Shown one piece after another: positions 40,394 to 51,845 of a stretch of 64,000 bases of DNA (position 1 is its first letter; each line of letters opens with the position of its first letter). Location of the stretch: NCBI RefSeq assembly GCF_000422445.1, contig NZ_AULU01000022.1, positions 1 to 64,000 on the forward strand, in the 5' to 3' direction. The notes under the pieces were generated by a model. The model had not been told where the DNA came from. It did no database searches and worked only from the letters and a program-made list of their open reading frames with translations. This DNA is from Paenibacillus assamensis DSM 18201 (GTDB lineage Bacteria > Bacillota > Bacilli > Paenibacillales > Paenibacillaceae). The position numbers were made by a program, and so were the translations under genes.

Positions 40394-40683
40394 TGAAAAA
40401 CCCTCGTGATATTATCAAACGCCCAATCATCACTGAGCGTACAGCTGAAATGATGGACGATTTGAAATATGTCTTTGAAGTTGATATCCGTGCTAACAAA
40501 ACGGAAATCAAAGCTGCAATCGAGCAAATCTTCAAAGTTAAAGTAGCAGGTGTGAACACGTTGCGTGTTCCAGCTAAACCTAAGCGCTACGGTCGTTACA
40601 ACGGTTACACTTCCGAATGGAAGAAAGCTTTCGTAACATTGACTGCAGACAGCAAGCCGCTTGAGTTCTTTGAGACGGTATAA
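40393..40683 (+). CDS. rplW: 50S ribosomal protein L23
   Basis: Tunnel-exit protein and docking site for trigger factor and SRP. 96 aa with [19 protein letters not shown] at the N-terminus and an extended loop ending in [20 protein letters not shown]. The ATG shares its A with the rplD stop (TAATG), so translation is coupled. 33 nt before rplB. Confidence 0.97.
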   Translation: MKNPRDIIKRPIITERTAEMMDDLKYVFEVDIRANKTEIKAAIEQIFKVKVAGVNTLRVPAKPKRYGRYNGYTSEWKKAFVTLTADSKPLEFFETV

Positions 40684-40716
40684 ATATACAATTCTTAAAG
40701 TTAGGAGGGAAAACTA

Positions 40717-41547
40717 GTGCCTATTAAAAAGTATAAACCGACATCCCCGGCTCGCCGTGCGATGAGCGTATCTACGTTCGAAGAAATCACAACGAGCACA
40801 CCGGAGAAATCGTTGCTTGCGCCTCTTAGCAAACAAGCAGGTCGTAACAACCAAGGTAAAATAACAGTTCGTCACCAAGGCGGCGGACATAAGCGTAAGT
40901 ATCGTATCATCGATTTCAAACGTAACAAGGATGGCATTCCAGGTCGCGTTGCTACAATCGAGTACGATCCAAACCGTACTTCCAACATCGCGTTGATCAA
41001 CTACGCGGATGGTGAAAAGCGTTACATTATCGCTCCTAAAGGCTTGAAAGTTGGAGACGTAATCGTTTCTGGACCAGAAGCTGATATCAAGATCGGTAAT
41101 GCATTGCCACTTGAAAACATCCCTGTAGGTACAGTTATCCACAACATCGAGTTGAAGCCAGGCAAGGGCGGTCAGTTGGTTCGTGCAGCTGGTACGGAAG
41201 CTCAATTGCTTGGTAAAGAAGAGCGTTATGTTACAATTCGTTTGGGTTCTGGCGAAGTTCGTAAAGTATTGAAAGTTTGCCGCGCTACAATCGGATCTGT
41301 AGGTAACGAAGACCATGAGCTCATCAAAGTTGGTAAAGCAGGTCGTTCTCGTTGGTTGGGCAAACGTCCAGTCGTACGTGGTGTTGTAATGAACCCTGTT
41401 GATCACCCACACGGTGGTGGTGAAGGTCGTGCACCAATCGGTCGTAAATCTCCTATGTCTCCATGGGGTAAACCGACACTTGGTTACAAGACTCGCAAGA
41501 AGGGCAAGCACTCCGACAAATACATCGTTCGTCGTCGCACGAAGTAA
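40717..41547 (+). CDS. rplB: 50S ribosomal protein L2
   Basis: Highly conserved protein needed for subunit joining and peptidyl-transferase function. 276 aa with [16 protein letters not shown] at the N-terminus and the near-universal [18 protein letters not shown] segment, whose histidine lies close to the catalytic centre. GTG start behind TTAGGAGGG. Followed by rpsS. Confidence 0.98.
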   Translation: MPIKKYKPTSPARRAMSVSTFEEITTSTPEKSLLAPLSKQAGRNNQGKITVRHQGGGHKRKYRIIDFKRNKDGIPGRVATIEYDPNRTSNIALINYADGEKRYIIAPKGLKVGDVIVSGPEADIKIGNALPLENIPVGTVIHNIELKPGKGGQLVRAAGTEAQLLGKEERYVTIRLGSGEVRKVLKVCRATIGSVGNEDHELIKVGKAGRSRWLGKRPVVRGVVMNPVDHPHGGGEGRAPIGRKSPMSPWGKPTLGYKTRKKGKHSDKYIVRRRTK

Positions 41548-41618
41548 TATTTGTTTGGTTAGTAAATTAGCCGCGTAATAAGCGAAATTAACGGATTTCG
41601 TGAAGGGAGGATTTACAC

Positions 41619-41894
41619 ATGGGTCGCAGTTTGAAAAAAGGACCATTCATTGATGGTCATTTGATGAAGAAGGTTGAAGTTATGAACGAGAGTGGTAAAA
41701 AAGTCGTTATTAAGACTTGGTCCCGTCGTTCCACTATCTACCCTCAATTCATCGGTCACACTTTCGGCGTTTATGACGGTCGCAAACACGTGCCAGTGTA
41801 CGTAACTGAAGATATGGTCGGACACAAGCTTGGCGAATTCGCGCCAACTCGTACGTACAAAGGTCATGACGACGATAAGAAGACAAGACGTTAA
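41619..41894 (+). CDS. rpsS: 30S ribosomal protein S19
   Basis: 30S head protein near the A-site finger. 91 aa starting [18 protein letters not shown], with [20 protein letters not shown] and [16 protein letters not shown], the family signature. GGGAGG precedes the ATG. Order rplB-rpsS-rplV-rpsC is kept. Confidence 0.97.
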   Translation: MGRSLKKGPFIDGHLMKKVEVMNESGKKVVIKTWSRRSTIYPQFIGHTFGVYDGRKHVPVYVTEDMVGHKLGEFAPTRTYKGHDDDKKTRR

Positions 41895-41928
41895 TACTGA
41901 TATCTAGCACTTGAGGGGAGGTACTTCC

Positions 41929-42261
41929 ATGCAAGCGAAAGCACATGCGAATATGGTTCGCATCGCACCGCGTAAAGTTCAGATCGTTCTTAACTTGATC
42001 CGCGGTAAGCAAGTAGGCGAGGCGATCGCAATTTTGCGTCACACGCCAAAAGCAGCATCTCCAATCGTGGAGAAGTTGTTGAACTCTGCTATTGCGAATG
42101 CAGAACACAACTATTCTATGGACGTGAACAAACTCGTTATCGAGCAAACGTTCGTTAACCAAGGTCCAACGTTGAAACGTTTCCGTCCTCGCGCAATGGG
42201 ACGTGCAAGCCGTATCAATAAGAAAACTAGCCACATTACGCTAGTAGTATCTGAGAAATAA
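41929..42261 (+). CDS. rplV: 50S ribosomal protein L22
   Basis: Tunnel-lining protein. 110 aa; [18 protein letters not shown] at the start and the beta-hairpin with [20 protein letters not shown] whose tip forms the tunnel constriction with L4. The start at 41929 follows GGGGAGGT by 6 nt; six upstream in-frame codons are dismissed. 13 nt before rpsC. Confidence 0.97.
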   Translation: MQAKAHANMVRIAPRKVQIVLNLIRGKQVGEAIAILRHTPKAASPIVEKLLNSAIANAEHNYSMDVNKLVIEQTFVNQGPTLKRFRPRAMGRASRINKKTSHITLVVSEK

Positions 42262-42274
42262 GGAGGGAAAACGT

Positions 42275-42940
42275 GTGGGTCAAAAGGTAAATCCAGTCGG
42301 ACTTCGAGTGGGTGTTATCCGCGATTGGGAGTCTAAGTGGTATGCTGAAAAAGATTTCGGTACATTGCTTATCGAAGACGTAAAAATCCGGGAATACCTG
42401 AAAAATAAATTGAAAGATGCGGCAGTATCGCGCATCGAGATCGAACGTGCAGCTAACCGCGTGAACGTTACGATCCACACCGCTAAGCCGGGTATGGTAA
42501 TCGGTAAAGGCGGTTCCGAAGTTGAAGCACTTCGCCGTGAAGTAACTAAAATTGCTAACGGTAAAAAAGTTCACATCAACATTTCGGAAATCAAGACTCC
42601 AGATTTGGACGCTATTCTTGTTGCTGAGAGCATTGCTCAACAACTTGAGCGCCGCGTTTCTTTCCGTCGTGCACTTAAACAAGCTATTCAACGTACTATG
42701 CGTTCTGGTGCAAAAGGAATTAAAACTGCGGTAAGTGGACGTCTGGGCGGTGCTGAAATCGCTCGTTCGGAAGGATACAGCGAAGGAACTGTACCACTTC
42801 ATACGCTTCGCGCTGATATCGACTACGGAACTGCGGAAGCTCATACAACTTACGGCCGTATCGGCGTAAAAGTATGGATTTATCGTGGAGAGGTACTTCC
42901 TACGGCTAAGAAAAAGGCTGTTGAGGAAGGAGGCAACTAA
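42275..42940 (+). CDS. rpsC: 30S ribosomal protein S3
   Basis: Forms part of the mRNA entry tunnel. 221 aa: [20 protein letters not shown] at the N-terminus, a KH domain with [18 protein letters not shown] (GKGG loop), and the C-terminal [17 protein letters not shown] domain. GTG start (GTGGGTCAAAAG) behind AAGGAGGG. An overlapping GTG at 42273 is out of frame. Two bases before rplP. Confidence 0.97.
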   Translation: MGQKVNPVGLRVGVIRDWESKWYAEKDFGTLLIEDVKIREYLKNKLKDAAVSRIEIERAANRVNVTIHTAKPGMVIGKGGSEVEALRREVTKIANGKKVHINISEIKTPDLDAILVAESIAQQLERRVSFRRALKQAIQRTMRSGAKGIKTAVSGRLGGAEIARSEGYSEGTVPLHTLRADIDYGTAEAHTTYGRIGVKVWIYRGEVLPTAKKKAVEEGGN

Positions 42941-42942
42941 TC

Positions 42943-43377
42943 ATGTTGGTACCTAAACGTGTAAAACATCGTAAACAACAACGTGGTAGCTTGAAAGGTC
43001 GCGCTAAAGGCGGCACAACGGTTCATTTCGGTGAATTCGGCTTGCAAGCTCTTGAACCAACTTGGATTACGAACCGTCAGATCGAGTCCGCTCGTATCGC
43101 GATGACTCGTTATATCAAGCGTGGTGGTAAAGTATGGATTAAAATCTTCCCAGACAAACCAATTACGGCTAAGCCGCTAGAGGTACGTATGGGTAGTGGT
43201 AAAGGTAACGTTGAGAAATGGGTAGCTGTGGTTAAGCCTGGTAAAGTTATGTTCGAACTTTCTGGTGTACCTGAGGAAGTCGCTCGTGAAGCGATGCGCC
43301 TTGCTGCTCACAAGCTGCCTTGCAAAACTAAGTTTGTGAAACGCGAAGAATTGGGTGGTGAAGCAAATGAAAGCTAG
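42943..43377 (+). CDS. rplP: 50S ribosomal protein L16
   Basis: Organises the A-site tRNA region of the large subunit. 144 aa beginning [20 protein letters not shown], with [20 protein letters not shown] and [16 protein letters not shown]. The ribosome binding site AGGAGG lies inside the end of rpsC. Its 3' end overlaps rpmC by 11 nt. Confidence 0.97.
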   Translation: MLVPKRVKHRKQQRGSLKGRAKGGTTVHFGEFGLQALEPTWITNRQIESARIAMTRYIKRGGKVWIKIFPDKPITAKPLEVRMGSGKGNVEKWVAVVKPGKVMFELSGVPEEVAREAMRLAAHKLPCKTKFVKREELGGEANES

Positions 43378-43567
43378 TGAATTCCGCAACTTGACCACTG
43401 CTGAACTTGAACAGAAGATTGCAGGATTCAAGGAAGAACTTTTCAACCTCCGTTTCCAATTGGCTACTGGACAGCTTGACAACCCAACTCGTATCCGTGA
43501 CGTGCGTAAAGCAATTGCTCGTGCGAAAACGGTATTGCATGAAAGAGAACTTGGGATCACTAGTTAA
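43367..43567 (+). CDS. rpmC: 50S ribosomal protein L29
   Basis: Small two-helix protein near the tunnel exit. 66 aa, [18 protein letters not shown]... with [20 protein letters not shown], the family signature. ATG 43367 overlaps the end of rplP, with GGTGGTGA as ribosome binding site. Four upstream in-frame codons are not needed. Confidence 0.96.
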   Translation: MKASEFRNLTTAELEQKIAGFKEELFNLRFQLATGQLDNPTRIRDVRKAIARAKTVLHERELGITS

Positions 43568-43628
43568 TTGAAGTCAAGGTCTTGACTGAAAATAGACATC
43601 CTGTAACCAGGAAGGAGGCAATACACTG

Positions 43629-43895
43629 ATGAGTGAACAACGTAATGCTCGTAAAGTGCAAATCGGTAAAGTTGTCAGCGATAAAATGGACAAAACAATC
43701 GTAATCGCGGTTGAAACGTACAAAAAGCATGACTTGTACCATAAACGCATCAAATATACGAAGAAGTTCAAAGCTCACGACGAAAACAATGAAGCTAAAA
43801 TCGGCGATACTGTTAAAGTCATGGAGACTCGTCCGCTGTCTAAAGACAAGCGTTGGAGACTCGTGGAAATCGTTGAAAAAGCAGTAATCGTTTAA
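43629..43895 (+). CDS. rpsQ: 30S ribosomal protein S17
   Basis: Early-assembly OB-fold protein of the 30S body. 88 aa with [20 protein letters not shown] and [20 protein letters not shown], both diagnostic. GGAAGGAGG precedes the ATG. Last gene of the S10 block before the spc block begins with rplN. Confidence 0.97.
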   Translation: MSEQRNARKVQIGKVVSDKMDKTIVIAVETYKKHDLYHKRIKYTKKFKAHDENNEAKIGDTVKVMETRPLSKDKRWRLVEIVEKAVIV

Positions 43896-43930
43896 TGTCC
43901 GGGTAGCTCTACCGAAAGGAGGAAATCAGA

Positions 43931-44299
43931 ATGATTCAACCATTTACACGTTTGAAAGTAGCAGATAACTCTGGTGCGAAAGAATTGATGTGTATCCGTG
44001 TGTTGGGTGGTACGGGACGTCGTGTAGGACACATCGGTGACCTGATTGTATGCTCCGTGAAACAAGCAACACCAGGTGGCGTTGTCAAAAAGGGTGACGT
44101 AGTTAAGGCAGTTATCGTTCGTACAAAACGTTCGGTACGTCGTAAAGACGGTTCTTACATCGCTTTCGATGAGAACGCAGCGGTTATCGTTAAGGAAGAT
44201 AAAGGACCACGCGGAACGCGTATCTTCGGACCTGTTGCTCGCGAACTTCGCGAGAAAGATTTCATGAAGATCGTTTCCTTGGCTCCGGAAGTTATCTAA
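43931..44299 (+). CDS. rplN: 50S ribosomal protein L14
   Basis: Lies at the subunit interface and is a binding site for the silencing factor RsfS. 122 aa: [20 protein letters not shown] at the start and [20 protein letters not shown] near the end. GAAAGGAGG precedes the ATG. No promoter was found between rpsQ and rplN, so S10 and spc are likely one transcript. Confidence 0.97.
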   Translation: MIQPFTRLKVADNSGAKELMCIRVLGGTGRRVGHIGDLIVCSVKQATPGGVVKKGDVVKAVIVRTKRSVRRKDGSYIAFDENAAVIVKEDKGPRGTRIFGPVARELREKDFMKIVSLAPEVI

Positions 44300-44339
44300 A
44301 TCAACTTGCCTGCCTGGCAAGACTCAGGAGGTGTAACAC

Positions 44340-44690
44340 ATGCCACGATTGAAGAAGATTCTCGAGTCGCATAATAATAAATTGCACGTGAAAAAAGACG
44401 ACACGGTCATCGTTATCACAGGTAAAGATAAAGGTAAAAAAGGCCGCGTCATCGCAGCATTCCCTCGTCAAAACCGCGTTCTTGTAGAAGGCGTAAACAT
44501 GGTGAAGAAGCACCAGAAGCCTAATCAAAAGAACCCACAAGGCGGTATTATTGAGCAAGAGGCTGCTATCCACGCTTCCAACGTGATGCACGTGGATCCG
44601 AAGTCCGGTAAAGTAACGCGCATCGGTTACAAAGTAGAGAACGGTAAAAAAGTGCGCGTAGCTAAACGTTCCGGCGCTATTATCGACTAA
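44340..44690 (+). CDS. rplX: 50S ribosomal protein L24
   Basis: Assembly-initiating protein with a KOW domain ([20 protein letters not shown]). 116 aa, also with [20 protein letters not shown] and [26 protein letters not shown] precedes the ATG. Between rplN and rplE as usual. Confidence 0.97.
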   Translation: MPRLKKILESHNNKLHVKKDDTVIVITGKDKGKKGRVIAAFPRQNRVLVEGVNMVKKHQKPNQKNPQGGIIEQEAAIHASNVMHVDPKSGKVTRIGYKVENGKKVRVAKRSGAIID

Positions 44691-44716
44691 TTGCTAGGAA
44701 AGGAGGTCCATTTACA

Positions 44717-45259
44717 ATGGCAGCTCGTATGAAAGAACGTTATTTGAACGACATTACTCCTGCTCTTATGCAGAAGTTCAACTATACAACAGTCATGCAA
44801 GTACCTAAAGTTGAGAAAGTTGTTATCAACATGGGTATGGGTGAAGCTGTTCAGAACTCCAAAGTACTGGACACAGCTGTAGCTGAATTGCAACTAATTG
44901 CTGGTCAAAAGCCAGTTATTACACGCGCTAAAAAGTCTATCGCAGGCTTCAAGCTTCGTGAAGGAATGCCGATCGGTGTTAAAGTAACATTGCGCGGTGA
45001 GCGTATGTACCACTTCTTGGACAAATTGTTCAACGTAACGCTTCCACGTGTTCGTGACTTCCGCGGAATTTCGAACAAAGCGTTTGACGGTCGTGGTAAC
45101 TACACTCTTGGTCTTAAAGATCAATTGATCTTCCCTGAGATCGAGTACGATAAAGTTGATAAAGCACGCGGTATGGATATCGTCATCGTTACTACAGCGA
45201 AGACAGACGAAGAGTCCCGTGAATTGTTGACGCAACTCGGCATGCCTTTCGTGAAGTAA
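44717..45259 (+). CDS. rplE: 50S ribosomal protein L5
   Basis: Binds 5S rRNA and forms a bridge with the 30S head. 180 aa with [37 protein letters not shown] and a C-terminal [30 protein letters not shown] precedes the ATG. Followed by the zinc-type rpsN. Confidence 0.97.
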   Translation: MAARMKERYLNDITPALMQKFNYTTVMQVPKVEKVVINMGMGEAVQNSKVLDTAVAELQLIAGQKPVITRAKKSIAGFKLREGMPIGVKVTLRGERMYHFLDKLFNVTLPRVRDFRGISNKAFDGRGNYTLGLKDQLIFPEIEYDKVDKARGMDIVIVTTAKTDEESRELLTQLGMPFVK

Positions 45260-45354
45260 GGTCGGTCTAGCTCATCATTTGATGAATAAAATTAGGACAT
45301 GAGTTTGTCCGGTGACCATGATGTCACGACAAAGTTCATAGGAGGTGTCAACAC

Positions 45355-45540
45355 GTGGCAAAAACTTCGATGGTTGTTAAACAGCAACGCAAGCCGAAGT
45401 TCCAAGTACGCGCATACACTCGTTGTGAGCGTTGCGGTCGTCCGCATTCTGTATTGCGTAAGTTCAAAATTTGCCGAATTTGTTTCCGCGAATTGGCACA
45501 TAAAGGCCAGATTCCTGGCGTTAAAAAAGCTAGCTGGTAA
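45355..45540 (+). CDS. rpsN: 30S ribosomal protein S14, zinc-binding type
   Basis: 61-aa short form (type Z) with zinc ligands C24, C27, C40 and C43, beginning [19 protein letters not shown] start behind ATAGGAGGTG. Many Firmicutes hold a second, zinc-free S14 elsewhere for zinc starvation; none is in this window. Confidence 0.97.
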   Translation: MAKTSMVVKQQRKPKFQVRAYTRCERCGRPHSVLRKFKICRICFRELAHKGQIPGVKKASW

Positions 45541-45572
45541 TCAACCCTGTTGCGGGAAGGAGGTTTACACTA

Positions 45573-45971
45573 ATGGTTATGTCTGATCCAATTGCTGATA
45601 TGCTTACTCGTATTCGCAATGCTAACACAGTACGTCATGAAACAGTGGAAATGCCTGCTTCTACGATGAAGAAGCAAATCGCTGAAATTTTGAAGCGTGA
45701 AGGCTTTATCCGTGATGCAGAATATATCGATGACAACAAACAAGGGATCATCCGTATTTTCTTGAAATATGGTCAAAACCAAGAGCGTGTCATCACTGGT
45801 TTGAAGCGTATCTCTAAACCAGGTCTACGCGTTTACACGAAATCCAACGAGGTACCTCGCGTACTTGGTGGTCTCGGAATTGCAATCATCTCGACGTCCA
45901 AAGGCGTTTTGACGGATAAAGAAGCTCGTCAAGCGAAATCCGGCGGCGAAGTGATCTGCTACGTTTGGTAA
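45573..45971 (+). CDS. rpsH: 30S ribosomal protein S8
   Basis: Binds helix 21 of 16S rRNA and organises the platform. 132 aa, as in B. subtilis, with [18 protein letters not shown] at the start and [20 protein letters not shown] near the end. ATG 45573 is 9 nt after AAGGAGG, better spaced than the internal ATG at 45579. Confidence 0.97.
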   Translation: MVMSDPIADMLTRIRNANTVRHETVEMPASTMKKQIAEILKREGFIRDAEYIDDNKQGIIRIFLKYGQNQERVITGLKRISKPGLRVYTKSNEVPRVLGGLGIAIISTSKGVLTDKEARQAKSGGEVICYVW

Positions 45972-46004
45972 TTTACTGCATAATGATAGGAGGTGCAACA
46001 ACAC

Positions 46005-46547
46005 ATGTCTCGTATTGGTCGCAAACCAATTAACGTTCCAGGTGGCGTAACAGTTACTTTGGAAAATAGCGTGATTACGGTTAAAGGACCGAAAGGATCG
46101 TTGACTCGTGAACTTCATAAAGATATTCAAGTATCTCTAGAAGAGAACGTAATTAGCGTGACTCGTCCTTCTGAACATAAACTTCACCGTTCCCTTCACG
46201 GAACAACTCGCAGCGTCATCAGCAACATGATTAACGGCGTAACGGAAGGCTACTCCAAAACTTTGGAGCTAGTTGGTGTCGGATATCGTGCAAACAAAAC
46301 TGGTGACAAGCTCGTACTAAACGTTGGATACTCTCACCCAGTTGAGATTACTCCAGAAGCTGGTATCGAGTTCGAAGTACCAACTCAAACACAAATCATT
46401 GTTAAGGGTATTAACAAAGAGCGTGTTGGTGAGTATGCTGCAAAAATTCGTGCTGTACGTGCACCAGAGCCTTACAAAGGCAAAGGTATCAAGTACCAAG
46501 GCGAACGTATTCTACGTAAAGAAGGTAAAGCAGGCAAGAAGAAGTAA
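46005..46547 (+). CDS. rplF: 50S ribosomal protein L6
   Basis: Near the factor-binding site of the large subunit. 180 aa, two similar domains; [19 protein letters not shown] at the start and [20 protein letters not shown] at the end, the L6 signature. ATG 46005 after AGGAGGTG; an in-frame GTG at 45993 lies in that site. Confidence 0.97.
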   Translation: MSRIGRKPINVPGGVTVTLENSVITVKGPKGSLTRELHKDIQVSLEENVISVTRPSEHKLHRSLHGTTRSVISNMINGVTEGYSKTLELVGVGYRANKTGDKLVLNVGYSHPVEITPEAGIEFEVPTQTQIIVKGINKERVGEYAAKIRAVRAPEPYKGKGIKYQGERILRKEGKAGKKK

Positions 46548-46610
46548 TATCTTGCCTAGCTCGCTTACCTCTGTAGCTTAATGGCTAAACTGAAGGGAGT
46601 GAAAACAACG

Positions 46611-46979
46611 ATGATCACAAAAGGCGATAAGAACAAAGCTCGTTTGAAACGTCACCTTCGTGTTCGTAAGAAAATTGAAGGAACGACTGCACGTCCACGT
46701 TTGAACGTATTCCGTTCCTCTAAGCATATCTACGCTCAATTGATCGACGATGTGAAGGGCGTAACTGTTGCTTCCGCTTCGACAATGGACAAAGAATTGC
46801 GTGATCAAATCAAAAACGGCGGCAGCGTTGAGGCGGCAGCTAAAGTTGGCGAATTGATAGCGAAACGTGCAAAAGAGCAAGGCCAAACAAATGTGGTATT
46901 CGACCGCGGTGGCTACTTGTACCATGGACGTATTCAAGCATTGGCAGACGCAGCTCGTGAAGCTGGTCTTGAGTTCTAA
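46611..46979 (+). CDS. rplR: 50S ribosomal protein L18
   Basis: Brings 5S rRNA into the large subunit. 122 aa: [20 protein letters not shown] at the start, [20 protein letters not shown], and [20 protein letters not shown] at the end. ATG 46611 follows AAGGGAG and matches the B. subtilis MITK start; the ATG at 46581 has no ribosome binding site. Confidence 0.96.
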   Translation: MITKGDKNKARLKRHLRVRKKIEGTTARPRLNVFRSSKHIYAQLIDDVKGVTVASASTMDKELRDQIKNGGSVEAAAKVGELIAKRAKEQGQTNVVFDRGGYLYHGRIQALADAAREAGLEF

Positions 46980-47005
46980 GAATTTTACAAAAGGAGGTTA
47001 ACGAC

Positions 47006-47503
47006 TTGCGAGTTGATCCAAACACGTTAGAACTATCTGAAAAAGTTGTTCAAATTAACCGCGTTTCTAAAGTTGTAAAAGGCGGACGTCGTTTCAGCTT
47101 TAGCGCACTTGTCGTTGTCGGCGACGGCAAAGGCTGGGTTGGCGTAGGAATCGGTAAAGCATCCGAAGTTCCTGACGCGATCCGTAAAGGTATCGAAGAC
47201 GCTAAGAAAAATCTAATTCATGTTCCTTTCGTTGGCACAACAATTCCTCACCAAGTAATTGGTCACTTCGGCGCTGGTAGAGTTCTTCTTAAACCGGCTT
47301 CTGAAGGTACAGGAGTTATTGCTGGCGGCCCGGTTCGTGCTGTATTGGAGCTAGCTGGTGTAGGCGACATCTTGACGAAGTCCCTAGGTTCTTCAAACTC
47401 CATGAACATGGTAAACGCTACGCTTGAAGGTTTGTCTCGTTTGAAGACTGTAGAGCAAGTAGCTAAGCTTCGTGGCAAATCCGTAGAGGAACTGTTAGGA
47501 TAA
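47006..47503 (+). CDS. rpsE: 30S ribosomal protein S5
   Basis: Fidelity-linked protein of the mRNA entry side. 165 aa: N-terminal double-strand-RNA-binding-like domain with [20 protein letters not shown] and [21 protein letters not shown]-terminal [24 protein letters not shown] start behind AAAGGAGG. Residues of the spectinomycin loop (VVKGGRRF) appear unaltered. Confidence 0.97.
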   Translation: MRVDPNTLELSEKVVQINRVSKVVKGGRRFSFSALVVVGDGKGWVGVGIGKASEVPDAIRKGIEDAKKNLIHVPFVGTTIPHQVIGHFGAGRVLLKPASEGTGVIAGGPVRAVLELAGVGDILTKSLGSSNSMNMVNATLEGLSRLKTVEQVAKLRGKSVEELLG

Positions 47504-47516
47504 GGAGGGGACGACA

Positions 47517-47702
47517 ATGGCTAAATTGCAAATTACCCTCGTTCGCAGTCTGATCGGTCGCCCGGAAACTCACCGTAAAACGGTGAATACTTTGGGCCTA
47601 CGCAAGCTGAATCAGACGGTTGTTCAAAACGACAGCCCAGCGATTCGCGGCATGGTAAATCAAGTTACTCATTTGGTTGAAGTTAAAGAAATCGAAGCTT
47701 AG
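47517..47702 (+). CDS. rpmD: 50S ribosomal protein L30
   Basis: Small large-subunit protein, 61 aa, [20 protein letters not shown] then [20 protein letters not shown], the family signature. AAGGAGGGG precedes the ATG, 13 nt after rpsE. A gap of 91 nt without a recognisable signal separates it from rplO. Confidence 0.97.
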   Translation: MAKLQITLVRSLIGRPETHRKTVNTLGLRKLNQTVVQNDSPAIRGMVNQVTHLVEVKEIEA

Positions 47703-47793
47703 GCTTTGAATTAATTAATTTCATTAAATGAATTGCGATCGAACACTCGATTGATAGATAACAGCATAAATATTTAAGGAGGTGCGACGAACG

Positions 47794-48234
47794 ATGAATT
47801 TGCATGAACTTTCTCCAGCACCTGGTTCCCGTAAGGAAGGCTTCCGCCGCGGACGCGGTATCGCTTCCGGTAACGGTAAAACAGCAGGTCGCGGTCACAA
47901 AGGTCAAAATGCTCGTTCCGGTGGTGGTGTTCGTCCAGGCTTTGAGGGCGGACAAAACCCATTGTACCGTCGTTTGCCTAAGCGTGGATTCACGAATCCA
48001 ACTCGTAAAGAGTACGCGGTGTTGAACGTAGCGGACTTGAACCGTTTCGAAGCAGGAACTGAAGTAACTCCGGAATTGCTTATGGAGCAAGGCATCATCA
48101 AGAACCCATTGAGCGGAATCAAGATCTTGGGTACTGGTGACTTGTCTGTTAAGCTTACGGTTAAAGCTAACAAGTTCTCTCAATCTGCGGTAGAGAAGAT
48201 CGAGGCTGCCGGCGGTAAATCCGAGGTGATCTAA
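47794..48234 (+). CDS. rplO: 50S ribosomal protein L15
   Basis: Late-assembly protein. 146 aa with a glycine- and arginine-rich N-terminal arm ([20 protein letters not shown], then [20 protein letters not shown]) and a folded C-terminal domain. ATG 47794 follows AAGGAGGTG. The stop TAA shares its final A with the secY ATG, coupling the two. Confidence 0.97.
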   Translation: MNLHELSPAPGSRKEGFRRGRGIASGNGKTAGRGHKGQNARSGGGVRPGFEGGQNPLYRRLPKRGFTNPTRKEYAVLNVADLNRFEAGTEVTPELLMEQGIIKNPLSGIKILGTGDLSVKLTVKANKFSQSAVEKIEAAGGKSEVI

Positions 48235-49532
48235 TGTTTAAGACCGTATCGAATATATGGCGAGTTGGGGATCTAAGAAGTAAGATTCTTTTTACTCTTG
48301 GTGTCCTTATCATCTATCGCGTCGGGTCCTTTATTCCGGTTCCCGGCGTTGATCCTTCGGTATTTCAAAGCAACACTACTGGAACTGAATTGTTCAGCTT
48401 GCTGAATACATTCTCCGGCGGTGCGTTGTTCCAATTTTCCATCTTTGCTATGAGTATCTTTCCATACATCACGGCATCGATCATCATGCAGCTTCTTTCC
48501 ATGGACGTGGTTCCGAAGTTTGCACAATGGGCGAAAGAAGGCGAAGTTGGTAAACGTAAGATTGCTCAATTTACGCGTTATGGCACAATAATCTTAGGTT
48601 TAATCCAAGCATTCGGTACAGCTATTGGTTTCAATAGAATGTATGGAATGCAGATGATTCCTAACGCGACCATGACGGATTACGTAGTGATCGCCATTGT
48701 TTTGACAGCTGGTACTGCATTTCTAATGTGGCTCGGTGAGCAAATCACTGAGAAAGGTATTGGCAACGGTATATCCATTATCATCTTCGCGGGAATCGTG
48801 GCTGGTATTCCAACACTTCTTGGGAAGATGTATGAATCACAATTTGTTAACGGTGATGGACAACTGTTCCTAGGCATTCTTAAAATGGTCATTGTTGCAA
48901 TTGTGATCTTGCTAATTATTGTAGCGGTTATTTTCATCCAGCAAGGATCTCGTAAGATTCCGGTACAATATGCGAAGCGTGTTGTTGGAAACAAAATGTA
49001 TGGTGGCCAGAATACGCACATTCCACTTAAAGTGAATGGTGCAGGGGTTATCCCAGTAATCTTCGCTTCATCATTGCTGATGTTCCCAACAGTCATCGCA
49101 CAGTTCTGGGCTGATAAAGCATGGGCGCAATGGATCATTAACAACACGTCTTCTGATAAGCCGCTTGGTATGACTATTTTCGTTCTGCTTATTATCGGTT
49201 TCACGTTCTTCTACACGTTCGTTCAATTGAATCCACAGCAAATGGCGGATCAAATGAAAAAGAACGGTGGCTATATTCCAGGCATTCGCCCGGGTAAAGC
49301 TACAGCTACTTACTTGACACGAGTGATGTCCCGTATTACTCTTTCTGGTGCCATCTTCTTGGCTCTAATTGCAGTATTGCCAGTGTTCCTTGGATCGCTT
49401 GCAGGGTTCCCTCGTGAAGTACAGCTTGGTGGAACGTCGTTTCTTATCGTTGTCGGCGTAGCGCTTGATACGATGAAACAGGTTGAAAGCCAGTTGATTA
49501 AACGCCACTACAAAGGTTTTATCAATAAATAG
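48234..49532 (+). CDS. secY: SecY, protein translocase channel
   Basis: Main pore subunit of the Sec translocon with about ten transmembrane segments across 432 aa. Signature regions include ALFQFSIFAMSIFPYITASI and the plug-forming start after TM1, plus the cytoplasmic loop with PVQYAKRVVGNKMYGGQNTH. The ATG overlaps the rplO stop. A hairpin without T run begins 2 nt after the stop. The usual rplO-secY-adk-map order is kept. Confidence 0.98.
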   Translation: MFKTVSNIWRVGDLRSKILFTLGVLIIYRVGSFIPVPGVDPSVFQSNTTGTELFSLLNTFSGGALFQFSIFAMSIFPYITASIIMQLLSMDVVPKFAQWAKEGEVGKRKIAQFTRYGTIILGLIQAFGTAIGFNRMYGMQMIPNATMTDYVVIAIVLTAGTAFLMWLGEQITEKGIGNGISIIIFAGIVAGIPTLLGKMYESQFVNGDGQLFLGILKMVIVAIVILLIIVAVIFIQQGSRKIPVQYAKRVVGNKMYGGQNTHIPLKVNGAGVIPVIFASSLLMFPTVIAQFWADKAWAQWIINNTSSDKPLGMTIFVLLIIGFTFFYTFVQLNPQQMADQMKKNGGYIPGIRPGKATATYLTRVMSRITLSGAIFLALIAVLPVFLGSLAGFPREVQLGGTSFLIVVGVALDTMKQVESQLIKRHYKGFINK

Positions 49533-49533
49533 G

Positions 49534-49565
49534 CAATAGGTACTGACTCAGGTCGGCACCTATTG
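49534..49565 (+). other. hairpin just after secY
   Basis: CAATAGGT / ACCTATTG plus inner CTGAC / GTCGG forms a long stem with a small loop, 2 nt after the secY stop. There is no T run (TGCTGTTT follows). It may lower read-through into adk or stabilise the upstream messenger. Confidence 0.65.
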
Positions 49566-49658
49566 TGCTGTTTCTTGTAAAGCAGAGGCTTAACGAATGC
49601 CATCGAAAGCATACACTTCCGACGAAAGTTAAGCCTATGCTTACCAAAAAGGGAGTGA

Positions 49659-50309
<651 letters not shown>

Positions 50310-50313
50310 ACGA

Positions 50314-51066
50314 ATGATCATTTGTAAGTCCGAAGTGGAATTAGGCTTTATGAGAGAAGCAGGGAGAATCGTTGCGGAAACGCACCGTCTCATGTCTCAA
50401 TCGATCAAGCCGGGCATTACGACTCGGGAGCTTGATGCTATCGCGGAACAATTCATTCGCAGCCAAGGAGCATCTCCTTCTTTCAAGGGATACAACGGGT
50501 TCTCTGGAAGCATTTGCGCATCAGTTAATGAAGAGCTGGTGCACGGTATTCCTGGTAACCGTGTTTTAAACGAAGGCGACATCATCAGCATCGACATCGG
50601 CGCAGAGTATCGTGGGTATCACGGTGACTCAGCTTGGACATATGGAGTTGGACAGATTTCTGAAGAGGCACAGAGATTACTGGACGTCACTGAACGTTCG
50701 CTCTATGCTGGTTTAGAACTTGTTCGGCCGGATGAACGGTTGTACACCATTTCTCATGCTATACAACGTGTCATTGAAGATGCAGGTTTTTCCGTCGTAC
50801 GTGAGTACGTCGGACATGGAATCGGTGCGAGTCTTCATGAAGAACCACAGATTCCGAACTACGGTAGCCCGAACCGTGGGCCTCGACTCAAGCCGGGCAT
50901 GGTGCTCGCGATTGAACCGATGGTCGTTATTGGTGAGCGTTATGTAAAAACACTTGCGGATAACTGGACGGTCGTGACGGTGGATGGTACATGGTGTGCT
51001 CATTTTGAGCATACAGTTGCAGTAACACCGGACGGTTGCGAGATTTTGACTAGATTGCAGGAGTAG
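50314..51066 (+). CDS. map: methionine aminopeptidase, type I
   Basis: Removes the initiator methionine. 250 aa pita-bread fold with the metal-binding set in [18 protein letters not shown] (two aspartates), [18 protein letters not shown] (histidine), and two later glutamates in LAIEPMVV and HFEHTVAVT. The gene follows adk by 4 nt, with GCGAGG as ribosome binding site inside the adk end. It lacks the N-terminal zinc finger seen in some relatives. Confidence 0.96.
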   Translation: MIICKSEVELGFMREAGRIVAETHRLMSQSIKPGITTRELDAIAEQFIRSQGASPSFKGYNGFSGSICASVNEELVHGIPGNRVLNEGDIISIDIGAEYRGYHGDSAWTYGVGQISEEAQRLLDVTERSLYAGLELVRPDERLYTISHAIQRVIEDAGFSVVREYVGHGIGASLHEEPQIPNYGSPNRGPRLKPGMVLAIEPMVVIGERYVKTLADNWTVVTVDGTWCAHFEHTVAVTPDGCEILTRLQE

Positions 51067-51074
51067 GTGAGGGA

Positions 51075-51371
51075 ATGAATCATATTCTGAACCCGCAGCT
51101 CGGGCAATTTGTCAAAGTGGCTCAAGGCAGAGATGCCGACAAGCTGGCTGTCATCGTTGGCTTAGAGCCTGAGCGATATGTCTTTATCGCGGACGGGGAC
51201 AAACGCAAGTTTGAACAACCGAAACGTAAAAACCTGCTTCATCTGGAGTTGCAGAAGGATATAAGCCGCGAAGTTGTCCAGAGTTTAAACGAAAGCGGAC
51301 GGGTTACAAACAGCAAGCTTCGCTACGTCATTCAGAAGTATGCGGAGCAGCTGAACGAAGCAAATGCGTAA
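51075..51371 (+). CDS. KOW-domain RNA-binding protein
   Basis: Small basic protein of 98 aa with a KOW-type motif near the start ([21 protein letters not shown]), as in L14e/L24-like proteins. The rest ([20 protein letters not shown]) is basic and helical. Similar KOW proteins lie between map and infA in other Bacilli (B. subtilis YbzG), where the role is unknown; ribosome or rRNA binding is inferred. The ATG at 51075 follows GTGAGGG, 8 nt after map, and infA follows at 17 nt. Confidence 0.85.
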   Translation: MNHILNPQLGQFVKVAQGRDADKLAVIVGLEPERYVFIADGDKRKFEQPKRKNLLHLELQKDISREVVQSLNESGRVTNSKLRYVIQKYAEQLNEANA

Positions 51372-51388
51372 TAGAAAGGAGAATCACG

Positions 51389-51604
51389 TTGGCCAAGGAA
51401 GATGTGATTGAAGTAGAAGGAACGGTCATCGAGCCGTTGCCAAACGCGACTTTTCGAGTTGAGCTAGAGAACGGACATCAGATTCTTGCCCATGTTTCTG
51501 GAAAGCTGCGGATGCACTTTATCCGTATCCTAACAGGTGACAAAGTGGTCGTACAGCTATCGCCATACGATTTGAGCAAAGGTCGCATCACATATCGTAA
51601 GTAG
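51389..51604 (+). CDS. infA: translation initiation factor IF-1
   Basis: OB-fold factor that occupies the A site during initiation. 71 aa, [20 protein letters not shown] and [20 protein letters not shown] are diagnostic. TTG start behind AAAGGAG. Between the KOW gene and rpmJ, as in B. subtilis. Confidence 0.97.
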   Translation: MAKEDVIEVEGTVIEPLPNATFRVELENGHQILAHVSGKLRMHFIRILTGDKVVVQLSPYDLSKGRITYRK

Positions 51605-51678
51605 CATTAGCACTCGGAGCTTCAAAGAGCGCTTGCAATGCACTTGCAAACCAACAGACTGCATGCGAGACGGTTTGA

Positions 51679-51825
<147 letters not shown>

Positions 51826-51845
51826 TTGAAGGGGGTGTAGCGTAA

